A DNA stretch of 64,000 bases from Kordia antarctica (GCF_009901525.1 NZ_CP019288.1:1488001-1552000), one strand, 5' to 3'; positions 43,461 to 52,433 are shown, numbered from the stretch's first letter. The notes: generated from the sequence alone by a model not told the origin. Program-made: numbers and translations.

Positions 43461-45212
43461 ATGAAATTTATAGCAAAAGTGATATTTATTTTTATATTTC
43501 TAAGTATTCCTGTGTTGCTTTTTTCTCAAAATAAAAATAACTATGATCGTTTCAAAGAAGCACTAACTACTAAAAGCGCACAGTTTAACACTGAAAATTA
43601 CTTTTTAAAAGCACGCACTTTTTTTATAGCACAAGAGTGGGATTCTACGCTAGTGTACGCTATGAAACAATTGAGTACTGACAATCAAAATAGACAACTC
43701 AAAAATTATTGTCATTTTTTTAGAGGATACAGTTTTACTGAAAAAGAGATTTTTATAGAAGCTAAAAAAGAGTTTGCGCTAATTTCTAATGATTTTGTGT
43801 TTTACTACAATATGAAAATGATTTTAGGTAACATTGCATTAGAAGAAAGAAAATTTACCAAAGCAATTGCTTATTTTAAAGAAATTGAAACGCTTCAAAC
43901 ACGAAATCTTTTAGGTATAAAATCTGGAAATATTGAAGAAAATATTGGCTTAAGTTATTTTCATCTGAAACAGTATGACAAAGCAGAAATCTATCTAAAA
44001 AAAAGTGTTTTACTTCAAGAAAAAGAAAACGATACGTTGGAATTAATCAGTTCGTATGGAAACATCGCTAGTCTTTATTACGAACAATATAAAGATAACC
44101 AAGCTATTCCCTATTTTGAAAAAGCCTATGCATTAGCTGCCACAACTGATGATATTTTTGCCAAGCAAAATACAGCTCGAAATATGGCAGTTGTAGAGGA
44201 AAATCGTAAAAATCTAGCTAAAGCTATTCAATTCCGAAAAGAGTTTGAACAATGGAAAGATTCCGTTAATGATCAGAGTAAAATATACGCTGTTGCGCAA
44301 ATAGAAAAACAAATTGCCGTTAAGGAAAAACAGAAAAAAGTTGTTTTATTACAAGCGGAAAATAAAGTGAAAAATGCACAACGAAATACCTTTTTATATT
44401 CCGCAATTATTCTGCTTTTGTTATTGGTTGCAAGTATTTATTTTTATCGTGAGAAAGTAAAATCGAATAGAATTATTAATCTCCAAAAAGAAAATTTGGA
44501 CGAACTGAACGCTACAAAAGACAAACTTTTTTCCATTGTAAGTCACGATTTGCGTTCTTCAGTACAAGCAATCAAAACAAGTAACAAAGAACTGATTGAA
44601 ACCTTAGAAACGAAAAATCTAACGAAAGTAAATAGCTTACTTCAAAACAATAGCGCTATTGTAAATGGTGCGTATAATTTGTTGGATAATTTATTGAATT
44701 GGGCATTATTGCAAACCAAACAATCCTATTTTGAAATCACCAAATTACGCTTGCTTTTAATCGTTGAACATGTATCTTATAATTACAAAGCGATGCTTGC
44801 TGATAAAGAAATTTCTTTTGAAAACAAGGTTGGGAAAAGTGATATTGTATTTGCCGATCAAGAATCGTTTAAAATTATTTTGCGTAATTTGATAGATAAT
44901 GCAATCAAATTTTCCAATCCGAATAGTACGTTAAAAATCTATACTGAACATAAAGATGAAACATTCTGTTTGTTAATTATTGAAGATGAAGGCATTGGAA
45001 TGGATGAAATTACGTGTGAAGAATTACTAAAAGATACAGGTCTTTTATCCAAAAAGAAAAATGAAAACAGCATTGGCACAGGATTGGGCTTACAGCTTTG
45101 CAAATCGATGGTTAAAAAAAATAACGGTACATTTTCCATAGAAAGCGAACTTGGAAAAGGTACTAAAATGATTATTTCATTACCAAAAAATCTACCAAAT
45201 GGAAAACGTTAA
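43461..45212 (+). CDS. TPR-containing sensor histidine kinase
   Basis: 583 aa. Signal-like N-terminal helix, then TPR repeats to ~residue 290 (for example LSYFHLKQYDKAEIYLKKSV and NIASLYYEQYKDNQAIPYFE). A membrane helix follows (FLYSAIILLLLLVASIYFY at ~313-331) and a cytoplasmic kinase: phospho-acceptor H362 (FSIVSHDLRSSVQ), N-box NLIDNAIKFSNP, G1 DEGIGMDE and G2 GTGLGLQLCKSMV. This is the common Bacteroidota type that senses through periplasmic TPRs. The stop overlaps the next gene by 14 bases, so it is co-translated with the LytTR regulator. Confidence 0.92.
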   Translation: MKFIAKVIFIFIFLSIPVLLFSQNKNNYDRFKEALTTKSAQFNTENYFLKARTFFIAQEWDSTLVYAMKQLSTDNQNRQLKNYCHFFRGYSFTEKEIFIEAKKEFALISNDFVFYYNMKMILGNIALEERKFTKAIAYFKEIETLQTRNLLGIKSGNIEENIGLSYFHLKQYDKAEIYLKKSVLLQEKENDTLELISSYGNIASLYYEQYKDNQAIPYFEKAYALAATTDDIFAKQNTARNMAVVEENRKNLAKAIQFRKEFEQWKDSVNDQSKIYAVAQIEKQIAVKEKQKKVVLLQAENKVKNAQRNTFLYSAIILLLLLVASIYFYREKVKSNRIINLQKENLDELNATKDKLFSIVSHDLRSSVQAIKTSNKELIETLETKNLTKVNSLLQNNSAIVNGAYNLLDNLLNWALLQTKQSYFEITKLRLLLIVEHVSYNYKAMLADKEISFENKVGKSDIVFADQESFKIILRNLIDNAIKFSNPNSTLKIYTEHKDETFCLLIIEDEGIGMDEITCEELLKDTGLLSKKKNENSIGTGLGLQLCKSMVKKNNGTFSIESELGKGTKMIISLPKNLPNGKR

Positions 45213-45945
45213 CATACTGATTATTGAAGATACAGAAGCTGAAAGTAGCAGACTTGTAAAAACGTTAACCCAAAACGGTTTTACAATTGTCGGTGTTGCT
45301 AAAACACTGAAAAATGCTTTAGAAATTTTCTATAACGAAAAAGTAGACATTGCAATTATTGATATTTTCCTTGATGGAACTCCAGATGGTATCGCTTTCG
45401 CTGAAACGATTAATGCCGTACCAAATGCCGCAAAACCATTTGTGTTTCTGACAAGTTCTACCGATCGGAGAATATTTGAACGCGCAAAACTCACACATCC
45501 ATTTAGTTATCTTATCAAACCATTCAATGAATTGGAAATTTTATACGCGATTGAAACGGCTTTGGAAAAATTTTACGATCAAGATGATTCTTTTTTGGGT
45601 GCAGAAGAAAACACGATTATAAGCAAAGAAAGTTTATTTATTAAAAAAGGAAAATCGCTCAAAAAAGTTCACACAAATGATATTATTTACATAGAAGTAG
45701 AAGAGAAATACTGTAACATCATTACTGAAAAAGAAAAATTTGTCATCCTAATATCACTTGTCAAAATTATAGAATTGCTTGATGCTACAAAGTTTCACAG
45801 AACGCATCGAAATTTCATTGTCAATTTAGAAAAAGTACAAGAAATTATTCCTGGTGACAACCTCATCATCCTTTCTGGAAATCACAAAGCAACGTTGAGT
45901 AATACGTATAAAGACATTATCAAAAAAATTCGTACGCTTAAATAA
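45199..45945 (+). CDS. LytTR-family response regulator
   Basis: 248 aa. Receiver domain: acidic pocket E10/D11, phospho-acceptor D55 (IAIIDIFLD), T85-region (FLTSS) and K107 (YLIKPF). DNA-binding LytTR domain at ~150-245, with IYIEVEEKYCNIIT and FHRTHRNFIVNLEKVQEI. It acts with the histidine kinase whose gene overlaps it. Its target genes are unknown; the downstream PixA-like gene is a neighbour but nothing shows a binding site. Confidence 0.92.
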   Translation: MENVNILIIEDTEAESSRLVKTLTQNGFTIVGVAKTLKNALEIFYNEKVDIAIIDIFLDGTPDGIAFAETINAVPNAAKPFVFLTSSTDRRIFERAKLTHPFSYLIKPFNELEILYAIETALEKFYDQDDSFLGAEENTIISKESLFIKKGKSLKKVHTNDIIYIEVEEKYCNIITEKEKFVILISLVKIIELLDATKFHRTHRNFIVNLEKVQEIIPGDNLIILSGNHKATLSNTYKDIIKKIRTLK

Positions 45946-46019
45946 AAAGGGCTTCTTTAAATATTTTTTCAATTTTCACTTTTAATTTTGTTTTTTGTCA
46001 ATTTGTTGATTTGTTGATT

Positions 46020-46107
46020 TGATCTACAATTTTTAACTTTTCACTTTCAACTTTCAACTTTTAACTTTTAACTTTTAACTCTTAACTCTTAACTCTTAAC
46101 TTTCAAC
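46020..46107. repeat. Simple repeat of AACTTTT/AACTCTT type
   Basis: Many copies of AACTTTT(C) and AACTCTT in tandem, with a similar array at 46327-46407. Together they flank the BIME-like pair. The gap 45946-46630 holds these and no gene. The arrays look like slippage products. Confidence 0.75.
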
Positions 46108-46114
46108 TCTTTCC

Positions 46115-46285
46115 AACGCTAGTGCGAGTTTTTTCAACTCGTACCGATTATGAGTAAGGACTACTAATATTGAAAATAATTTTGAGTAATTCTTATAAGT
46201 TTCTAACATAAATTAGTAAATATTGAGCTTGTTTTACAGGGGTCAAAACAGTTTATCGGCACGAGTTGAAAAACTCGCGCTAGCC
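46115..46285. repeat. BIME-like pair of inverted REP hairpins
   Basis: AACGCTAGTGCGAGTTTTTT and its continuation CAACTCGTACCGAT at the left recur inverted at the right as ATCGGCACGAGTTGAAAAAC then TCGCGCTAGCC. Each end folds alone (CGAGTT...AACTCG). Two REP-type hairpins in inverted order over ~170 bp resemble REP elements mobilised by RAYT transposases; none is in the window. Confidence 0.65.
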
Positions 46286-46630
46286 ACTTCTTAAATATAT
46301 TTTGTACTTCCCTAAATAGTGTTGACCGTTTTTCACTTTTCACTTTCAACTTTTCACTTTTCACTTTCAACTTTTCACTTTCAACTCTTAACTCTTAACT
46401 CTTAACTCAAAAAATCCTACTACCACAATTCTTCCAACTCATGGATAAGAATCTCCACCTCATACCATTTTTTACTTTTCTACACTAGTTGTAGCCTAAT
46501 TTCACATCAGAAATAAAACGCTAGCGATTTAGTAACTACCATTAATGTGGAACAAAAACCACTTTAAAAAATAGGCGGAATCCGAAAAGCTTTATGAGTA
46601 GGAAAAATTAATCATTTAAAAACCAAAATT

Positions 46631-47164
46631 ATGGCAACAATTAATGTATTAGTCGCAGTAGACGGCGCAAAATTAGCACAGCAAGTAGCAGACGGAAGTA
46701 TCAAAGCTGGATCTAAAGGAAGTCCAACCGTTTTAGGATCATACTCATCATCAGATGTTTACATTACTATGACAGCTCCAAATAGTTCTATTGACAATGG
46801 AACTAATGGCCAATCGGAACTTCAAATTAAAGCAAATGGTGGCGATACTGTAGAATGGGCAATCACTACATTTGACAACAATTTTGATCAATCAGTGTAC
46901 ATTTACAACGGGAATTTTAATCCATCTGACGCAATAAATTCACCGCTTTCGTATGCTTCTGGGCAAGCGTATGCATATTTAGCGACAGGAAATCCACCTT
47001 CAGATACACCTACAAAATTTGTAAATCAGGTAAGTACGGTTTCTGGAACTATTTTGAAAATTGGACTTCAAATTCAGTACACGTTATCGTTTGCTCTTGT
47101 AGACAATGCGTCAGGAAAGATTATCGGATATTTTACTTGGGATCCGTTTATTAACGTAAACTAG
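46631..47164 (+). CDS. AidA/PixA-type inclusion body protein
   Basis: 177 aa. It begins MATINVLVAVDGAKLAQQVA without a signal peptide. The middle contains DVYITMTAPNSSIDNGTNGQ and GDTVEWAITTFDNNF, and the end has a beta-rich stretch finishing GKIIGYFTWDPFINVN. This is the pattern of the AidA/PixA family, small proteins found in cytoplasmic inclusion bodies or quorum-regulated loci (family knowledge). It is probably beta-sandwich in fold. It lies downstream of the LytTR regulator and converges with the RiPP cluster. Confidence 0.82.
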   Translation: MATINVLVAVDGAKLAQQVADGSIKAGSKGSPTVLGSYSSSDVYITMTAPNSSIDNGTNGQSELQIKANGGDTVEWAITTFDNNFDQSVYIYNGNFNPSDAINSPLSYASGQAYAYLATGNPPSDTPTKFVNQVSTVSGTILKIGLQIQYTLSFALVDNASGKIIGYFTWDPFINVN

Positions 47165-47168
47165 TAAC

Positions 47169-47200
47169 GGTTTATGAGTTTATGAGTTTATGAGTTTATG
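47169..47200. repeat. Tandem GTTTATGA repeat
   Basis: Four units of the 8-bp word GTTTATGA in direct tandem after the stop of the PixA-like gene. It is probably replication slippage. Confidence 0.85.
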
Positions 47201-47209
47201 AATACTACT

Positions 47210-47252
47210 AAAAGAATTGCTTTTTCAAATAGTGAAAGCAGTTCTTTTTTTG
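47210..47252 (+). terminator. Rho-independent terminator of the PixA-like gene
   Basis: AAAAGAATTGCTTT, then TTCAAATAGT, then GAAAGCAGTTCTTTTTTT gives a ~13-bp stem (with a G-U pair) and a T-run. Confidence 0.9.
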
Positions 47253-47376
47253 TTTGATTCTCAATACTACTTCTCTGAAAAAAAATTACGTTTGTATTTG
47301 TTTCGATGAAAAAAGAAATAGCCTTTTTTTGAAAATAAAGTTAGTATCTTCATCTCTAATTTATTTCATCAAATAA

Positions 47377-47535
47377 CCGTCAAACAATGTTGCCAAAGAA
47401 TTGTACGATAAATTAAATGTTGAAACCAAAGAAAATTATATACTTTTTTATAAATTTTTAGAAAACCAAAGTCACGGAGATGCATTGCATTTAGCAACTT
47501 ATCACGCTTTTGAAGCAATTTTTAAAAAGAAGTAA
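47377..47535 (+). pseudogene. Decayed ORF fragment
   Basis: A 52-codon open frame from 47377 to a TAA at 47533 has no ATG, GTG or credible start and begins directly after an in-frame TAA. The sequence (NNVAKELYDKLN, then HGDALHLATYHAFEAIFKKK) is well-formed and protein-like. It may be the tail of a lost gene. The rest of the 437-bp gap 47165-47601 contains the GTTTATGA repeat and the terminator. Confidence 0.35.
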
Positions 47536-47601
47536 ACTTGTTTCTTTCGACAAGATATACACTATTTTCAATCATTAAATTATTGAATCTTTCAATTATT
47601 T

Positions 47602-48486
47602 TTAGTGCGTAAAATTCCCAAAATACACCATATTGATATCTAGTTTGGAATTTCCAAGTGTAGAACCATCATGAAAACAATTGTCGGTTGGCGCAATGTA
47701 ATACTGAAAAGGTTTTTGCGGAATGCGAATTACAGGATAATCTGGAAAGTGCTTAAAAAACGTTTCTGCCACATTATACACATCAACTTTCCTAATATCT
47801 GTTACTTCTTTGAGTTTGTTGTATACTTGAATCATAGACAAATTCACATATAAAAAATACCGCGTTTCCGTTCCGATGTTGATACAAATTCGATTTCCAT
47901 GTTTGTACGTTGTATGTAAGGTCATAAATTGCGTTCCGTCGTTGTGCATTCCCATGTATTTTTTCTCAGGAATGGTAAAACCTGGATGCAATCGCGTAAT
48001 GTCGCAAGCCACCATTTCTACATTTGGTAAATTTGCAGTAATGCAATGTAAATGAAACGGTTTATCGTTTGAAATGGTTTGTAAAAAATTACTCAATTCG
48101 GTATTCAATGCCAATGTCAACTCTTTGTGTTTGCCAAAATGTTGCATCACATCTTCCCTACTTTTACAGTTGCTAAAGTCAATTTTTTTAAAGAGTTCTT
48201 GTGCTTTTTTTGGAAGTTCTCCTATATAAATATTGTTATGATCTTTTAAACGTTCCGTTCCTGTCAATGTACGCTGTTCCGAAATTTCCAACGAACGCCA
48301 ATCGCGTTTCGGAATGTACGCTTCGTCAATATATAATGGCATAAACGAAAAATGCTCGTAGTTTACTTCCGAACCTTCATGCGCTTTGTGATGCTTGACA
48401 CCAGAATTGATTTGTATTTCTTCAAACCCTTTAGGCAATCTGTTATGAATTCCTATTCCTTTTTTTATCGTTTCAGTTTGTGTCAT
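47602..48486 (-). CDS. Putative non-haem iron oxygenase of the RiPP cluster, paralog 1
   Basis: 294 aa, last gene of the RiPP operon. It has H181-x-D183 in MGMHNDGTQFM and a distal H272 in TDNCFHDGSTLGN, and GNRICINIGTETRYFLYVNL in between, which looks like the beta strands of a double-stranded beta-helix. HxD...H is the metal triad of 2-oxoglutarate/Fe(II) enzymes. However, the usual Arg about ten residues after the last His is not evident; the residues there are SKLDINM. About 90 residues separate the HxD and H. INSGVKHHKAH at the N-terminus is shared with paralogs 2 and 3 as HH. Spacing to paralog 2 is 11 bp. Proposed role: tailoring of the peptide encoded upstream. Family assignment is an inference from the motifs. 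Confidence 0.7.
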   Translation of the reverse strand: MTQTETIKKGIGIHNRLPKGFEEIQINSGVKHHKAHEGSEVNYEHFSFMPLYIDEAYIPKRDWRSLEISEQRTLTGTERLKDHNNIYIGELPKKAQELFKKIDFSNCKSREDVMQHFGKHKELTLALNTELSNFLQTISNDKPFHLHCITANLPNVEMVACDITRLHPGFTIPEKKYMGMHNDGTQFMTLHTTYKHGNRICINIGTETRYFLYVNLSMIQVYNKLKEVTDIRKVDVYNVAETFFKHFPDYPVIRIPQKPFQYYIAPTDNCFHDGSTLGNSKLDINMVYFGNFTH

Positions 48487-48497
48487 GATTCTAATTT

Positions 48498-49379
48498 TTA
48501 ATATTGAAAACTTCCAAAATATACCATTGTAATATCTAAATTTTTGTTCCCTAATGTAGAACCATCATGAAAACAATTGTCAGTAGCGGCAATGTAATAT
48601 TGATATTGTTTTTGTTGCACTTTTAGTACTGGATAATCTGGAAAATGACTAAAGAAATATGCTGGAATGTTCGTAATATTCACAGCCATAAATTCGTCAG
48701 CACTCATTCGTTCTTGAAGCATTTTGTAAGCTTCCATTAAATGTAAGTTTACAAATAAAAAGTAACGCGGATCTTTTCCTAGATTGATACTAATTCTGTT
48801 TCCAAACTCATGTGCCGTTTTAATAGTCATCAATTGTGTTCCGTCGTTATGAAGTCCTAAAAGTTTTCTCACAGATTCTTTGTGACCAACAGCTAACATT
48901 GTCGTATTTGAAGCCACTAATTCTAAATTAGGATGATTTACACCAATACAATGAAAATTAAATTTTTTACTGTTTGACTTCGGAAGTAAAAATTCATTCA
49001 GTAATTCTGTTGCTTTTTGAATCGCTGGCGGATCTTTTTCTAATCTATCAAAAACCTCATCTCTATTGGTACTTTCGACTAAATGCAATGTTTCAAAACA
49101 CGCTTGTAATGCCTCAGGAATTTCTCCGAGATATATCGTATTAAAATCATTTCTGTCTTCATTTGGTGCTAAACAAGCAAGTTCTTTCGCTGTTAATTGT
49201 CGCCAATCTTTTTTATTTACATAAGCTTGAGGAATAAATTCTGGTGTAAATTTAACTCCTTTATAATTTACTGTAGCCGTTTTTTGCTTGCTGTGATGTG
49301 TTGTTCCTGAGTTTATGGTTAGTGCATCCGAACCTTCGGGAAGCATATTGTGAACCATTAATTGTCTCTTGATTTCCAT
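48498..49379 (-). CDS. Putative non-haem iron oxygenase of the RiPP cluster, paralog 2
   Basis: 293 aa. Same layout as paralog 1: INSGTTHHSKQKTATVNYKG at ~22-41, LGLHNDGTQLM with the HxD pair, GNRISINLGKDPRYFLFVNL and AATDNCFHDGSTLGN with the third ligand. Residues after the last His (NKNLDITMVYFG) again lack a fixed Arg. It is clearly homologous in full length with the others but has many substitutions, so the copies are old. Spacing is 23 bp to paralog 3 upstream and 11 bp to paralog 1 downstream. Probable tailoring enzyme, role inferred. Confidence 0.7.
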   Translation of the reverse strand: MEIKRQLMVHNMLPEGSDALTINSGTTHHSKQKTATVNYKGVKFTPEFIPQAYVNKKDWRQLTAKELACLAPNEDRNDFNTIYLGEIPEALQACFETLHLVESTNRDEVFDRLEKDPPAIQKATELLNEFLLPKSNSKKFNFHCIGVNHPNLELVASNTTMLAVGHKESVRKLLGLHNDGTQLMTIKTAHEFGNRISINLGKDPRYFLFVNLHLMEAYKMLQERMSADEFMAVNITNIPAYFFSHFPDYPVLKVQQKQYQYYIAATDNCFHDGSTLGNKNLDITMVYFGSFQY

Positions 49380-49402
49380 GTTGTTATAGTTTACAAGTGA
49401 AT

Positions 49403-50284
49403 TTAATATTGAAATTTTCCAAAATAAATCATCAACACATCTAGTGTTGTCATTCCATACGTTGAACCGTCATGAAAACAATGATCGGTTGCCGCAATAT
49501 AGTATTGATAGGGTTTTTGTGGAATTTTAATGACTGGATAATCTGGGAAATGTTTGAAAAATAATTTTGATATGTTGTATAAATCTACCTGCTTTGTTGT
49601 CACGCCAAATTTCTTTTTAAGCATATTATATGCTTGCGTCAGTGATAAATTTACATATAGAAAGTAGCGTGTTTCGTTTCCTAAGTTAATTGTAAAACGA
49701 TTGCCCGATTTGTATGTTGCATGCACCATTTTTGGTTCAGCGCCATCATTGTGAATTCCCATACATTTTTTATCTTCTTCTGTATGATTTGGCGGAAGCA
49801 TATTCGTATCTGCCGCAACCATGTCAATGTTTGGAAGGTTTCCGCCAATGAAGTGAAAGTGAAATGGTTTTTCGTTTGCAAAATCGTTCAGATAGTTTTG
49901 CATAGTATTGCTCAGCTTCAACGTCATATCATGATCTTTTTGCATACAGGTACGGACATCTTCTGGTCGCAAACAATCTTTGAATTTTAATGCGTCAAAT
50001 TGCTCTTTTAATTCATCAGAAATATCGCCAACATAGACTGTATTATAATAATTTCTGTTAGCAATTGCTTTTAATGAATTGATTTCTTTTTCAGATAGTT
50101 TTCGCCAATCGCGTTTTACGACATACGCGTCATCTTCATATTTCGGAACAAAAGACCAATCTAAATAGTCAATTTTACTTTTTTCTTGTTTTGAATGATG
50201 AATTGTTCCAGAATTGATTCGAACTTCATCAAAAAAATTGTCAAGCGTGCTGTGTAATTTTATGCCGTTTTGTATGATTTCCAT
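49403..50284 (-). CDS. Putative non-haem iron oxygenase of the RiPP cluster, paralog 3
   Basis: 293 aa. Motifs: INSGTIHHSKQEKSKIDYLD near residue 25, MGIHNDGAEPKM (HxD), GNRFTINLGNETRYFLYVNL, and AATDHCFHDGSTYGMTTLDV (third ligand). Acidic and basic residues in the N-terminal domain differ between copies, as if each recognises a different position or residue of the peptide. It is 11 bp downstream of paralog 4. Same family caution as for paralog 1. Confidence 0.7.
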   Translation of the reverse strand: MEIIQNGIKLHSTLDNFFDEVRINSGTIHHSKQEKSKIDYLDWSFVPKYEDDAYVVKRDWRKLSEKEINSLKAIANRNYYNTVYVGDISDELKEQFDALKFKDCLRPEDVRTCMQKDHDMTLKLSNTMQNYLNDFANEKPFHFHFIGGNLPNIDMVAADTNMLPPNHTEEDKKCMGIHNDGAEPKMVHATYKSGNRFTINLGNETRYFLYVNLSLTQAYNMLKKKFGVTTKQVDLYNISKLFFKHFPDYPVIKIPQKPYQYYIAATDHCFHDGSTYGMTTLDVLMIYFGKFQY

Positions 50285-50295
50285 CTGATTAAATA

Positions 50296-51132
50296 TTAAG
50301 AAAGTTGATCGAATAAACCAGTATATACAATAGTAATATCTATTTCTTTGGTTCCAACCGTAGATGCATCATGAAAGAAATTATCCGTTGGTGCTACATA
50401 ATATTGATATGGTTTTATTCCTAATTTTATCACTGGATAATCAGGATAATGTTTGAAGAAATACGTTGCAATGTTATCTGGGTTGAGTTGTATTTTTTTT
50501 ACATCTATTTTTTTACGTACTAAGTTATAAATTTGAATTAAGGTTAAGTTAGTAAATATTAATGTGCGCGTTTCATTGCTTAGATTGATGGAAATTCTGT
50601 TGCCAGATTTGTGCGCCGTATGAATTTTAAAATGCTTGCTTTGATCAATGTGCAAACCAACGTAAAGAAAAGAATCATCAACATAAAAACTTGTCATGGT
50701 TTCTCTGTTTGGCATTGCTCTGGTGATTTTGTGAAATTTAAAATTTCCCGTAGAGGAACAATCTTTTAGAAATGAATGCAACGCTGTGTTTACTTTTTTT
50801 GTGTTTGCTTTATTGTCTTCAAATTTAGGATATACTTCAGTTGGTTGTGTACAACTTTTTAAATCCAACAGATTGAATGCATCTTTTAATTTTTTAGAAA
50901 TTTCGCCAACATATAAGTTTTTATTATAGTTAGAAAATTTAGCGTTTGTTGCTACCAATAATTTTGATTCTACTGAAGTTAGTGAACGCCATGTATGCAC
51001 AGGAATATAAGCATCTTCAAAGTATTTTAAGCCTTTGTATTCCAGCACTTCGTGTACACCAGTATTGATTGTTATTTGGTCAGAAATATCTTTTATATTT
51101 CCAAAAACGCGCATTCCTTTTTGTAGTTTCAT
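50296..51132 (-). CDS. Putative non-haem iron oxygenase of the RiPP cluster, paralog 4 (divergent)
   Basis: 278 aa, the shortest and most divergent copy. It lacks the HHxxK segment seen in the other three (INTGVHEVLEYKGLKYF). It keeps VGLHIDQSKHFK (HxD), GNRISINLSNETRTLIFTNL and APTDNFFHDASTVGTKEIDI (third ligand). It is first of the four after the radical SAM gene, 41 bp away. Being the most different, it may have a different substrate position or role. Not assigned to a named family by sequence alone. Confidence 0.68.
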   Translation of the reverse strand: MKLQKGMRVFGNIKDISDQITINTGVHEVLEYKGLKYFEDAYIPVHTWRSLTSVESKLLVATNAKFSNYNKNLYVGEISKKLKDAFNLLDLKSCTQPTEVYPKFEDNKANTKKVNTALHSFLKDCSSTGNFKFHKITRAMPNRETMTSFYVDDSFLYVGLHIDQSKHFKIHTAHKSGNRISINLSNETRTLIFTNLTLIQIYNLVRKKIDVKKIQLNPDNIATYFFKHYPDYPVIKLGIKPYQYYVAPTDNFFHDASTVGTKEIDITIVYTGLFDQLS

Positions 51133-51173
51133 CTGTTTGCTTTTATATCATTAATCTTGTCAGATGTAAGTAT

Positions 51174-52433
51174 TTATATGTGTAATTCCTTTTTGAAAGA
51201 AACTAATTTTTGTTGCATTACAGGATCAATTTTAATTTTATTTTCTGTTGAAAAACCTTTAATAACATTTTCATAAACCAATCGTTCTGTATCTAATTCT
51301 GCAACTGATTCCGCAGGTAATGCATTAAGAATATCGTTTTGAATAAACGCAATTAATCGTACCATATCTTGGCAATACATTGTAGGATTATCAAATCCGT
51401 TTTCCTCAGAATACCGATGTCCTAAAAATCCGCCACCGCAAATATCAAAAACTGGACAGTTTAGACATTGCTCTGCTACATGATCATGCGCTTTGTAATA
51501 GAGTTGAAATGTTTCATCTTCAAATAAATCTTCTAATTTATTGTTATGTACATTGATTTCATTTCGTGTAATTCCCTCAAAACAGGCTCTTAGCGAATCT
51601 ACCACTTCTACACTTCCGTCAGATTCTACCACCAAAACGCCATTAGTACGTCTTCCAATGAGTTGATTTCCTATTCCATCTTGTCCCATGATTAGTTTTA
51701 CTAAACTTTCAAAGAAGTAAATTTTTGGACGTTCTTTATCAGCTTTCCATATTTTGTATAAATCAATAAACCAATCTGCATATGGTGTGTAATTTTTGTC
51801 ATTCCATTTATTGACATCTAAACCTAAAGGTGCCTGATCGTAATGACCATCTGGCAATAATAAATTGAGACTATTTACTGCCAAATTCTTCATTTCAGTG
51901 TATAAATCATGTACAGGAATTCCGATATTAACCACTAATAATAAGCCAGCCAATCTATTTTTGTTTCCAAGCTGAATAGCTTTTGCCACTAGATTATACG
52001 AACCTTTTCCGTTATGAAAAACGCGATATTCATCATGATATTTTTTAGGTCCATCAATGCTAATTCCGACTGAAATTTCCAGTTTCTGAAATAGTGTATA
52101 CCAATTTTGATCTAGCGTAACTCCATTGGTTTGTATCGTAAATACAAATTCCACTTTTGGAGCTGTAGTTTTGAATATGGAAACACATTTTTCAAAGTAA
52201 TCTGGTTTTGCTAATAGTGGTTCGCCACCATGAAATACAATTTGAACGTATTTAATTTCAGAACTTTCACAATAATCTCGTAACCTATTGGCAAAAAATT
52301 GCACCGTTTCTAATGCCATAAATTTTGGCTGTTTTAAATACGTCTGATCGCCCATATTATACATATAACAATACGAACAATTGAGATTGCATCTGCTAAC
52401 AATTTTCAATACAAATGAGGTGACTTTATACAT
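51174..52433 (-). CDS. Radical SAM/SPASM peptide maturase, cyclophane-forming type
   Basis: 419 aa. Radical SAM CX3CX2C at C15-x3-C19-x2-C22 in SRCNLNCSYCYMYNMGD, followed by FHGGEPLL and ISIDGPKKYHDEYRVF. The C-terminal SPASM domain has QCLNCPVFDICGGGFLGHRY and GFDNPTMYCQDMVRLI, the pattern of FxsB/GrrM-type enzymes. These make carbon-carbon links between an aromatic ring and the beta-carbon two residues on, forming three-residue cyclophanes (family knowledge). Start MYKVTSFVLKIVSR is typical. It is 68 bp after the precursor gene, behind a strong terminator, and precedes four putative oxygenase genes. Full length; all motifs are intact. Confidence 0.9.
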   Translation of the reverse strand: MYKVTSFVLKIVSRCNLNCSYCYMYNMGDQTYLKQPKFMALETVQFFANRLRDYCESSEIKYVQIVFHGGEPLLAKPDYFEKCVSIFKTTAPKVEFVFTIQTNGVTLDQNWYTLFQKLEISVGISIDGPKKYHDEYRVFHNGKGSYNLVAKAIQLGNKNRLAGLLLVVNIGIPVHDLYTEMKNLAVNSLNLLLPDGHYDQAPLGLDVNKWNDKNYTPYADWFIDLYKIWKADKERPKIYFFESLVKLIMGQDGIGNQLIGRRTNGVLVVESDGSVEVVDSLRACFEGITRNEINVHNNKLEDLFEDETFQLYYKAHDHVAEQCLNCPVFDICGGGFLGHRYSEENGFDNPTMYCQDMVRLIAFIQNDILNALPAESVAELDTERLVYENVIKGFSTENKIKIDPVMQQKLVSFKKELHI

